From: Bradyrhizobium sp.
GTDB taxonomy: Bacteria > Pseudomonadota > Alphaproteobacteria > Rhizobiales > Xanthobacteraceae
Length of the DNA stretch: 64,000 nucleotides
Assembly: GCF_030646015.1 (NCBI RefSeq)
Contig: NZ_JAUSLT010000194.1
Location: forward strand, 1 to 64,000
Direction of reading: 5' to 3'
In this document: positions 44,355-51,627 of the stretch, one piece after another
Layout of the letters: the number at the start of each line of letters is the position of its first letter
How positions within the stretch are numbered: the stretch's first letter is position 1
Notes under the pieces: generated by a model
Told to the model about the DNA's origin: nothing
What the model saw: the letters and a program-made list of their open reading frames with translations, nothing else
The model's database searches: none
Position numbers and translations under genes: made by a program

Positions 44355-45491
44355 TCACAATCCCATCTGCCTTGAGGCCAGATCCTTCATGATCTCCTCG
44401 CTGCCGCCGCCGATGGCGTTAACCTTGACCTCGCGGTAGATGCGCTCGACCTTGATGCCGCGCATGAAGCCGGCGCCGCCGAAAATCTGTACCGCCTCGG
44501 AGGCGCAGAACGCCATGGTCTGCGTCGCCTGGTTCTTCAGCATGCAGATTTCGGCGACCGGGCTTTCGCCATGGTCGAGCCGCCACGCCAGCATTTCCAG
44601 CATCGCCTGCGTTGCCGCCACTTTCTGAGCCATGTCGACCAGCTTGTGCCGGATCACCTGATGCTGCGCCAGCGGCTTTCCAAACGTGTGCCGCTGCTTG
44701 GCGTAGGCGGTCGCCTCGTCGAGGCAGACCCGCGCCGCCGCGGTGCAGCCGGCCGCCATGGTCAGCCGTTCGCTGTTGAAATTATGCATGATGATCTTGA
44801 AGCCCGCGCCCTCCTCACCGAGCAGATTGCCTGATGGAACGCGGCAATCGTCGAAATGCAGCGTCGCGGTATCCGAGGCCCACCAGCCCATCTTCTTGAG
44901 ACTCGTTCGCGACAGCCCCGGCGTATCGCCCTCGATCACCAGCAGGCTCACCCCGCCGGGACCCGGACCGCCAGTGCGCACCGCCGTCGTAATGTAATCC
45001 GCGCGCATGCCCGACGTAATAAAAGTCTTCTCGCCGTTGACGACATAATGGTCGCCGTCGCGCCGCGCGGTGGTGCGCAGATTGGCGACGTCGGAGCCGC
45101 CGCTCGGCTCGGTAATCGCCAGCGCCGAAATTTTCTTGCCTGAGAGAATTTCCGGCAGCACCCGCGCCTTGAATTCCGGACTGCCGGCGCGCGCGATCGG
45201 CGGCGCGCCGATCGAATTGCTCTTCAGGCTGGCGGAAACCCCGCCGGCGCCGGCCCGCGCCAGTTCCTGCACCGCGACGATCCACATGAAATTGTCGACC
45301 TGCGTGCCGCCATATTCTTCGGGAAAGCCGAGGCCGAGCAGCCCGATGGCGGCGGCTTTTTCATAGAGTTCACGCGGAAACCCGCCCGCCTCGTCCCATT
45401 CATGGGCGAAGGGCTCGATTTCCTTCTCGACGAAGCGGCGCACCACGTCGCGATAGGCTTCGTGTTCGGCGGTGTAGAATGGGCTCGGCAT
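44355..45491 (-). CDS. Acyl-CoA dehydrogenase
   Basis: A 378-residue dehydrogenase with LAITEPSGGSDVANL, VVNGEKTFITSGMRADY and IFGGAGFMRGIKVERIYR. As in the neighbouring gene, the canonical glutamate position is Gly (AIGGGSEE), while FNSERLTMAAG offers an isovaleryl-CoA-dehydrogenase-type base. ATG 45491 starts the conserved PFYTAEHEAYRD; the long upstream open frame runs through a palindrome and is not coding. It is divergent from an acyl-CoA ligase gene, so the 286-base gap should carry both promoters. Confidence 0.9.
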   Translation of the reverse strand: MPSPFYTAEHEAYRDVVRRFVEKEIEPFAHEWDEAGGFPRELYEKAAAIGLLGLGFPEEYGGTQVDNFMWIVAVQELARAGAGGVSASLKSNSIGAPPIARAGSPEFKARVLPEILSGKKISALAITEPSGGSDVANLRTTARRDGDHYVVNGEKTFITSGMRADYITTAVRTGGPGPGGVSLLVIEGDTPGLSRTSLKKMGWWASDTATLHFDDCRVPSGNLLGEEGAGFKIIMHNFNSERLTMAAGCTAAARVCLDEATAYAKQRHTFGKPLAQHQVIRHKLVDMAQKVAATQAMLEMLAWRLDHGESPVAEICMLKNQATQTMAFCASEAVQIFGGAGFMRGIKVERIYREVKVNAIGGGSEEIMKDLASRQMGL

Positions 45492-45612
45492 CCGCTTCGC
45501 TCCCGTGATTCTTGTTGCGGCGCAGGATGCGCCGGAAACCGGCAGGCGAACTTGCGTCGAGTGGCTGGAAGTACACCGTCCGGCGCCCCAGATGCTAGCG
45601 TGGAAAGCAAAA

Positions 45613-45675
45613 TCTCTCATCCGTCGTCCCTGCCTAGTGCGCAATTGCGCACTAGGCAGGGACGACGTTGAGAGA
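45613..45675. repeat. 46-base perfect palindrome inside a longer inverted repeat
   Basis: Positions 45622-45667 are a perfect, loop-free palindrome centred on GCGCAATTGCGC, with arms CGTCGTCCCTGCCTAGTG and its complement. TCTCTCA (45613-45619) and TGAGAGA (45669-45675) extend the pairing after a small bulge. It lies in the divergent gap between an acyl-CoA dehydrogenase and an acyl-CoA ligase gene. Confidence 0.9.
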
Positions 45676-45777
45676 GTGGTGGCTACACCCCAGCCAGCCA
45701 CTCGACGCAAGACAATATATCGCTACGCTCGCCAACTCATCACGCGGCCCAAGACCGCGATACCCCTGGAGGAAGCC

Positions 45778-47355
45778 TTGCCGGTTCGCCATTACGACTG
45801 GATCGCCCATTTCGGCCGCCGCACGCCGGGCAAGCCGGCGGTGATCGATCTCGGCAGCGGGCGCACATTCACTTACGCGCAATTCGACAGCCGGATTTCG
45901 CGGCTGGCCGCGCATCTGCGTGACCGGCTCGAGGTCAAGCGCGGCGACCGGGTCGCAGTGCTGGCGCTGAACACCACCGATACGCTGGAGGTGCAGTTCG
46001 CCTGCGGCCGGATCGGCGCGGTGTTCTTGCCGCTCAACACCCGGCTCACGGTGCCCGAGCTGCACTACATCGTCGGCGACGCAGCACCCGTGCTGATGAT
46101 CCACGATTCCGAGCTGGCCGAGGTGGCGCTGTCGGTTGCCAAATTGTGCGGCGTGCCGTCCACCCTGCTGCTCGGACCCGGCGCCTCCTACGAGGCCGCG
46201 ATCGCGGCCGCACCGCCGCTCGACCGGGCCGAAATCGTCACGCTCGATGACATCTCCACGATCATGTACACCTCGGGCACCACGGGCCAGCCCAAGGGCG
46301 CCATCATCACCCACGGCATGACGTTCTGGAATTGCGTCAATCTCGGCGGCCCCTCCTATATCTCGCCGTCGACGGTGCTGCTCACCGTGCTGCCGCTGTT
46401 CCATACCGGCGGACTCAACTGTTACACCAATCCGGTGCTGCATGCCGGTGGTACCGTGCTGATCATGCGCGCGTTCGATCCGGGCGCGGCGCTGCAGCTG
46501 ATCAGCGACCCCGCGCGCGGCATCAACCAGTTCTTCGGCGTGCCCTCGATCTACCAATTCATGGCGCAGCATCCGGCCTTCGCAGGCTCAGACTTCAGCC
46601 GCCTCGCAATCGGCGGCGTCGGCGGCGCGCCGATGCCGGTACCGCTGCTGAAGGTATGGGAGGCACGCGGCGTCGCGCTGCAGCAGGGTTATGGCATGAC
46701 CGAGACCAGCCCCGCGGTACTGACGCTCGACAAGGAGGATGCCGTGCGCAAGGCCGGCTCGTCCGGCAAGCCGGTGCTGCATACCGAGGTGCGGATCGTG
46801 CGGCCCGACGGGTCGGATGCCGGCGTCGGCGAACTCGGCGAATTGTGGGTCAAGGGGCCGAACATCACGCCGGGCTACTGGAACCGGCCGGACGCCAACA
46901 AATCGTCATTCACCGACGGCTGGCTGCATACCGGCGACGCCGCGCGGATCGACGAGGAAGGGTTCTACTACATCGTCGACCGCTGGAAGGACATGTACAT
47001 TTCCGGCGGCGAGAACGTCTATCCGGCCGAGGTCGAAAACGTGCTGCACCAGCTCACCGCGATCGCGGAAGCCGCCGTGATCGGCATTCCCAGCGAGCAG
47101 TGGGGCGAGACCGGCATGGCGATCATCGCGATCAAGCCGGGCCAAGCCGTCACCGAGGCGGAGATCCACGCGCATTGCGAGGCCAATCTCGCACGCTTCA
47201 AGCGCCCGCGCCTGATCAAATTCGTCGACGCGCTGCCGCGCAATGCCACCGGCAAGATCCACAAGCCGACCTTGCGAAAGGATTTTGGCGCGGAGAAGGT
47301 AACGGATGGGAGCGTCCCTTACCCTCCCCTGGAGGGGGAGGGCCGGCTCGCATGA
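45778..47355 (+). CDS. AMP-forming acyl-CoA ligase
   Basis: A 525-residue ANL-superfamily ligase. The P-loop IMYTSGTTGQPKGAI, QGYGMTETSPA, WLHTGDAARIDEEG and the C-terminal RNATGKIHKPTLRKDF with the catalytic lysine are present. The start is TTG 45778 after GGAGGAAG; no in-frame ATG fits better. The last ~12 codons, after the normal end of the family, are read from an R1 repeat (VPYPPLEGEGRLA), so the natural stop has been lost or displaced by the element. It is divergent from the dehydrogenase at 44355, consistent with activation of the acid that the dehydrogenase then oxidises. Confidence 0.9.
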   Translation: MPVRHYDWIAHFGRRTPGKPAVIDLGSGRTFTYAQFDSRISRLAAHLRDRLEVKRGDRVAVLALNTTDTLEVQFACGRIGAVFLPLNTRLTVPELHYIVGDAAPVLMIHDSELAEVALSVAKLCGVPSTLLLGPGASYEAAIAAAPPLDRAEIVTLDDISTIMYTSGTTGQPKGAIITHGMTFWNCVNLGGPSYISPSTVLLTVLPLFHTGGLNCYTNPVLHAGGTVLIMRAFDPGAALQLISDPARGINQFFGVPSIYQFMAQHPAFAGSDFSRLAIGGVGGAPMPVPLLKVWEARGVALQQGYGMTETSPAVLTLDKEDAVRKAGSSGKPVLHTEVRIVRPDGSDAGVGELGELWVKGPNITPGYWNRPDANKSSFTDGWLHTGDAARIDEEGFYYIVDRWKDMYISGGENVYPAEVENVLHQLTAIAEAAVIGIPSEQWGETGMAIIAIKPGQAVTEAEIHAHCEANLARFKRPRLIKFVDALPRNATGKIHKPTLRKDFGAEKVTDGSVPYPPLEGEGRLA

Positions 47356-47482
47356 GCGCAGCGAAATGCGAGACGGGGTGGGGTGACGGTCTCTCGACGC
47401 GTACACCGCTCGACGCGATAGACCGTCACCCCACCCCGCCGCTCATTTCATTCGCGTCGACCCTCCCCCTCCAGGGGAGGGT
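47320..47482. repeat. Intergenic palindromic element, family R1 (overlaps a CDS end)
   Basis: A 163-base complete R1 copy with outer arms TACCCTCCCCTGGAGGGGGA and CCTCCCCCTCCAGGGGAGGG. Its first 36 bases are inside the 3' end of the acyl-CoA ligase gene; the rest separates that gene from the convergent monooxygenase gene. Confidence 0.85.
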
Positions 47483-47511
47483 AAGAGGATAGCGGCATAG
47501 ACGGAGCGCCT

Positions 47512-49023
47512 TCACTCGTACACGAACGCGGGATCGTCGAGGTCGATTGCCGGGAACTGGTCCTTCTCGGCCCAGTAGTCCTGGCTGTGCTGCCATTCCG
47601 GCTTGTCGCCGCGCTTGGGCAACAGATGCATATTGCGCATCATGTAACCGGGATTGAAATTCTCCGGATCGATCCAGGCCTGCAGCGGCATGTTGCCTTC
47701 CTGCGGCCGCAGCGCGGGCACCACCTTCCGGGCGCCCCTCGCCTTCATGTGGCCGAGCAGGCGGCAGACGAAGTCGGCGACCAGATCGGTGCGCAGCGTC
47801 CAGCTGGCGCGGAAATAGCCGAACACCCAGGCCATGTTCGGAACGCCGGTGAACATCACGCCGCGATAGGTGACGGTATCGGCGAAATCGAGCGGCTTGC
47901 CGTCGATTTCGAAGGCGATATCGCCGAGCACATTGAGGTTGAACCCGGTCGCGGTGATGATGATGTCGGCCTTCAGCGTCTCGCCGGACTTCAGGAGAAT
48001 GCCGTCTTTCGTGAAGCGGTCGATCTCGTCGGTGACGACGGAGGCCTTGCCGCTCTTGACCGCCTCGAACAGGTCGGCGTCGGGCACGAAGGCAATACGC
48101 TGCCGCCACGGCCGGTAGCTCGGAGTGAAATGCTTCTCGACGATCTCCTCATTGCCGGGACCGAGTGCGGCGCGAATGCCGCCGAGCAATTCCTGCTTGA
48201 CCTTCTCCGGCTCGGTGAACGAGCGGCGGGTAAACAGATCCTGCTCGAACAGGATCTTGCGCCGCACGATTTCGTGGATCCACTCCTCCTTGACCTGCAG
48301 CCGCCGCAGTTCCTCGGCGAGCTCGATGGCGTTGCGGCCGGTGCGGAAATAGGTCGGCGACCGCTGCAGCATGGTGACATGCTCGCATTGGTTCGCGATG
48401 TTCGGGATCAGCGTCGCCGCGGTGGCACCCGAGCCGATCACGACGACCTTCTTGCCGGTGAGGTCGAGATCCTCGGGCCAGCGTTGTGGGTGGACGATGC
48501 GGCCCGTGAAGTCCGCCATCCCCTGCCATTCCGGGGTGTAGCCCTCGGAATGGCGATAATAACCCTGACACATCCAGAGGAAGTTCGCGGTGAAGGTGCG
48601 GATTTCGCCGCTGTCCTTGTCGACGGATTCGACGGTCCACAGATTGGTCTCGCTCGACCATTTAGCCGAATTGATCCGATGGCGGTAGCGGATGTGTCTT
48701 GCGAGATCGTTCTCGTCGATCACCTCGCCCATATAGGCGCGGATTTCATCAGCCGTCGCGATCGGCGGGCCGACCCACGGCTTGAAGCTGTAACCGAAGG
48801 TGTGCAGGTCGCTGTCGGAGCGGATGCCGGGATATTTATGGGTCCACCAGGTTCCGCCAAAGGTCTCCTGCTCTTCCAGCACGACGAAGGTGGTGTCGGG
48901 CAGTTGTTTGGTCAGGTGATAGGCGCTGCCGACACCGGAGATGCCGGCACCGACGATCAGGACGTCGAAATGCTCGACCGCCTGCGCGGCAGCCATCGAG
49001 CGGAGGGGCGCGGTGATGTTCAT
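47512..49023 (-). CDS. Flavin-containing / Baeyer-Villiger monooxygenase (EthA-like)
   Basis: A 503-residue class B flavoprotein. The FAD motif VLIVGAGISGVGSAY is near residue 20, and the NADPH motif VVVIGSGATAATL follows the Baeyer-Villiger fingerprint FTGRIVHPQRWP (F-x-G-x3-H-x3-W-P). ITATGFNLN is the second linker motif. The pattern resembles EthA-type monooxygenases, which oxidise ketones or sulfides with NADPH and oxygen. It could insert oxygen into a cyclic or linear ketone before CoA activation in this block. ATG 49023 precedes the Rossmann fold by a usual length; the ribosome site is weak. Confidence 0.9.
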   Translation of the reverse strand: MNITAPLRSMAAAQAVEHFDVLIVGAGISGVGSAYHLTKQLPDTTFVVLEEQETFGGTWWTHKYPGIRSDSDLHTFGYSFKPWVGPPIATADEIRAYMGEVIDENDLARHIRYRHRINSAKWSSETNLWTVESVDKDSGEIRTFTANFLWMCQGYYRHSEGYTPEWQGMADFTGRIVHPQRWPEDLDLTGKKVVVIGSGATAATLIPNIANQCEHVTMLQRSPTYFRTGRNAIELAEELRRLQVKEEWIHEIVRRKILFEQDLFTRRSFTEPEKVKQELLGGIRAALGPGNEEIVEKHFTPSYRPWRQRIAFVPDADLFEAVKSGKASVVTDEIDRFTKDGILLKSGETLKADIIITATGFNLNVLGDIAFEIDGKPLDFADTVTYRGVMFTGVPNMAWVFGYFRASWTLRTDLVADFVCRLLGHMKARGARKVVPALRPQEGNMPLQAWIDPENFNPGYMMRNMHLLPKRGDKPEWQHSQDYWAEKDQFPAIDLDDPAFVYE

Positions 49024-49124
49024 GCGTTTTAATCTTTGTTTGAACCGATGAGCCGTTGCCTGAAATTTTCTAGCCGCCAATCATCGAACAAACAAGGCGG
49101 TGACCTCATTGAGCTACATCAAAC

Positions 49125-49883
49125 TCACAACGCTGAACCCCATTGCCGCGCGGTCTGCAGGATCCAGTCGCGGTACAGCGTCAGTGGCGTGACGCCGGTC
49201 ATGCCGCCGCAGCCGGCGGTGCCGTTCGGCCCGGTCGACCAGCTGACGACGCCGACGATAGCAGGACCACCTGGCTTGTCTTCGAACACCGGACCGCCGG
49301 AATCGCCGGTGCAGGCGCCGAGCCCATCGCGCGTCCCCTGGCCTACGGGATCGACGAGGCGAATTTGCAGCGTGCCGGGCTTGCCGGTCGCGATGAGACC
49401 CGCGACACGATTGGTGCCGCCGCTCTTGCCGTCGCCGCGGACGGTGACGCCGATGCCGGCGATGGTGAAGCGGCTGCCGGCCAGAATTGGAATCTGCGGC
49501 GCGCCGACGACCGATGCAATCTTGCCCTTGAGCGGGGCGTCGAGCCGCAGCAGCGCGACGTCGGCGGTGGCGCGGTGCGCCGCCATCGCCTGCATGCTGA
49601 AACCGGGGTGGATCGCGACGCTGCTCACGTCCTGCAATTGCGGTTGCCGGTCCGCGCCATATTCAACGATCTTGTAGGTGGCCCCGGGCTGCACGCAATG
49701 CGCCGCCGTCAGAACCAGCTTCGGCGCAATCAAGGCGCCGGTACAGAAGTTACCGCGCGAGCCGACGATGGTGACGACGGAGCGGCCGACACCATCGGCC
49801 GACGGTGCGCCGCCGCCAACGATCGCTTGGGCGGGCGTGGCAAGCAGCGCCAGGCTCGCGACCATTCGAGAAAGAAGCTTCAT
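49125..49883 (-). CDS. Secreted trypsin-like serine protease (S1 family)
   Basis: A 252-residue protein with a Sec signal peptide (MKLLSRMVASLALLATPAQA). The mature part starts IVGGG, as activated trypsins do. The triad is visible: His in LTAAHCV, Asp in TADVALLRL and Ser in GDSGGPVF. Cysteines at NFCTGA/AAHC and near the C-terminus could form disulfides in the periplasm or outside. Because the sequence runs straight from the signal peptide into IVGG, signal cleavage may itself yield the active form. It starts 11 bases after the hotdog-fold gene on the same strand. Confidence 0.9.
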   Translation of the reverse strand: MKLLSRMVASLALLATPAQAIVGGGAPSADGVGRSVVTIVGSRGNFCTGALIAPKLVLTAAHCVQPGATYKIVEYGADRQPQLQDVSSVAIHPGFSMQAMAAHRATADVALLRLDAPLKGKIASVVGAPQIPILAGSRFTIAGIGVTVRGDGKSGGTNRVAGLIATGKPGTLQIRLVDPVGQGTRDGLGACTGDSGGPVFEDKPGGPAIVGVVSWSTGPNGTAGCGGMTGVTPLTLYRDWILQTARQWGSAL

Positions 49884-49894
49884 CGCCGCACACG

Positions 49895-50833
49895 TCACGC
49901 GTAGAGCCCGGCATGTTCCTGGGTGTACGATGCGTAGGAATCCTTGATGCTGGCGAGGTTGAGCAGCATGGTGGCGACCGGCAAATCGTCCGACGCAAAC
50001 ACTGATGTCCGCACCCAAAGGCTCTCGGTCCGGCGGCTGCCGCTCAGGGCGACGACTTCCCGCTCGGTCTGATAGTCCTCACCGGCGAACAGTGGGCCCC
50101 GCAGCAGCCGGATCTCCTGATCGGCAAACAGGCCGACGGCCGGGCCCCTGACCGGCAGGCGATCCTCCCTGGCCCTGTATTGAAAGAGAACGCTGAGCAT
50201 CTCGATCGGAATGATCTGACGGCCCCAGGGGTTGCCGGCACCGGTATAAAACGGGCTCGGCTCGGTGATCACCCTGAGCTTGTCGGCGAGCGAGAATGGA
50301 TAGAGCTCGCCCATGTTCTGGTCGAGATCCATCCGGACGGTCTGGCGAGCGGTCTTCATGCCGACCTTGATGTCGCGCAGGATCACCGGGTCGGCCAGCG
50401 GTTTCAGCTCGGTCAGGCGCTGATCAAGTGCGGTTGGAGTCTTGTCGGAACCGACCGAAGCCGTGCCACGCAGCACCTCGGTGCCGTCACGCTTCACCAT
50501 CTGGATCGCGCATTGCCTCGCTCCCGCGGCGGGCTTTGCCATGATGGCCTGCACCTCTTCGCCCTCGAAGGAGGGATTGCGGTAGTGCGCGGAGATGCAT
50601 CCGGTCTCGAACCATGCATGGCCCCATACGCTCACGCACAGCGGCACGAACTGACTGAAATGCGTCGGCCCCTCGATGGTGCCGCCCTGGAATCCCAGTT
50701 TCTGCGCCGTCGCATCGTCGTGAATCGAGGCATGGGAATCATAGACCTGCGCATGCAGCATCTGATGCGGCCGGCGCCACGGTCCGGCGACGGCTTCGGG
50801 GGTCTCCGAGATGGCGGTGTCGAAGGCTTTCAT
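49895..50833 (-). CDS. MaoC/hotdog-fold domain protein of unknown function
   Basis: A 312-residue cytosolic protein. The N-terminal half has HDDATAQKLGFQGGTIEGPT, the pattern of MaoC-like hydratases (Asp/His loop, then a GG-x-I-x-G helix), and a second hotdog-like half may follow. Hydration of enoyl-CoA or thioester binding is possible, but no certain catalytic pair can be confirmed by eye. ATG 50833 has AGGAACC upstream. It is followed closely by the secreted protease gene, an unexpected pairing that may be chance. Confidence 0.7.
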   Translation of the reverse strand: MKAFDTAISETPEAVAGPWRRPHQMLHAQVYDSHASIHDDATAQKLGFQGGTIEGPTHFSQFVPLCVSVWGHAWFETGCISAHYRNPSFEGEEVQAIMAKPAAGARQCAIQMVKRDGTEVLRGTASVGSDKTPTALDQRLTELKPLADPVILRDIKVGMKTARQTVRMDLDQNMGELYPFSLADKLRVITEPSPFYTGAGNPWGRQIIPIEMLSVLFQYRAREDRLPVRGPAVGLFADQEIRLLRGPLFAGEDYQTEREVVALSGSRRTESLWVRTSVFASDDLPVATMLLNLASIKDSYASYTQEHAGLYA

Positions 50834-50985
50834 GGGGTTCCTCGCGAGCAGGCAGCAGCCGCAACTTACAGGAAGGCGCGCGCGGCTCCAAATGACGCGG
50901 CGTGGCCACGCCGCCAGCAGGCTGGCCCTCACCGAGAAGCCGTGTTAGCCGTTCTCCAAATGTCGCGTTGCACAGGCGGGGAATG

Positions 50986-51618
50986 ATGATCGAGGCGGTA
51001 ATCTGGGATTTTGGCGGCGTGCTCACCACCTCGCCGTTCGAGGCGTTTGCGCGGTTCGAGACCGAGCGCGGGTTGCCCACCGATATCATCCGGCGCACCA
51101 ACGCCGCCAATCATCTCGAAAACGCCTGGGCGAAATTCGAGCGCGCCGAGGTGGACATCGAAGCCTTCGACCAGTTGTTCGCCGCGGAATCGCTGGCGCT
51201 GGGCGCGGAGGTTCGCGGCCGCGAGGTGTTGCCGCTGCTGTCGGGCGATCTGCGCCCCGAAATGGTCGAGGCGCTGACACGGGTGAAAGCCCGGTTCAAG
51301 ACCGGCTGCATCACCAACAATCTGCCCGCCAACGCGATCGGCAGCCACAGCGGCCGCTCGCTCTACGTCGCGGAGGTGATGGCGCTGTTCGATCACATCA
51401 TCGAGTCCGCGAAGATCGGCCTGCGCAAGCCCGATCCCCGCATCTACCGGATGATGGTGGAAACACTCGGCGTCGATCCCGGGCGATGCGTCTATCTCGA
51501 CGATCTCGGCGTCAACCTCAAGCCGGCGCGCGAGATGGGCATGACCACGATCAAGGTCCTCAATGCGCCGCAGGCCATCGCGGAACTGGAAGCCGCGACC
51601 GGGTTGGCGTTGCGATAG
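50986..51618 (+). CDS. HAD-superfamily (subfamily IA) hydrolase
   Basis: A 210-residue phosphatase-fold protein. The nucleophile motif is VIWDFGGVL, the lysine motif IGLRKPDPRIY and the acidic motif CVYLDDLGVNL. The DFGGV/SPFEAF start resembles the HAD domains found at the N-terminus of epoxide hydrolases and ACAD10. The substrate is unknown. Two in-frame ATGs (50983, 50986) follow CAGGCGGGGA; the second has the better spacing. It converges with the SulP gene with nine bases between stops. Confidence 0.88.
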   Translation: MIEAVIWDFGGVLTTSPFEAFARFETERGLPTDIIRRTNAANHLENAWAKFERAEVDIEAFDQLFAAESLALGAEVRGREVLPLLSGDLRPEMVEALTRVKARFKTGCITNNLPANAIGSHSGRSLYVAEVMALFDHIIESAKIGLRKPDPRIYRMMVETLGVDPGRCVYLDDLGVNLKPAREMGMTTIKVLNAPQAIAELEAATGLALR

Positions 51619-51627
51619 GCACGCCGC

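Noticed and set aside
30170..45491. A full acyclic terpene (atu) pathway
   Set aside because: The carboxylase, dehydrogenases and ligase would fit, but the isohexenylglutaconyl-CoA hydratase and other atu genes are not in the window, and geranyl- versus methylcrotonyl-CoA specificity cannot be decided by eye.
18671..47482. Regularly recurring GC-rich repeats as a possible CRISPR array
   Set aside because: Copies are about 160 bases, scattered over tens of kilobases, internally palindromic, and lack short repeat-spacer periodicity or cas genes.
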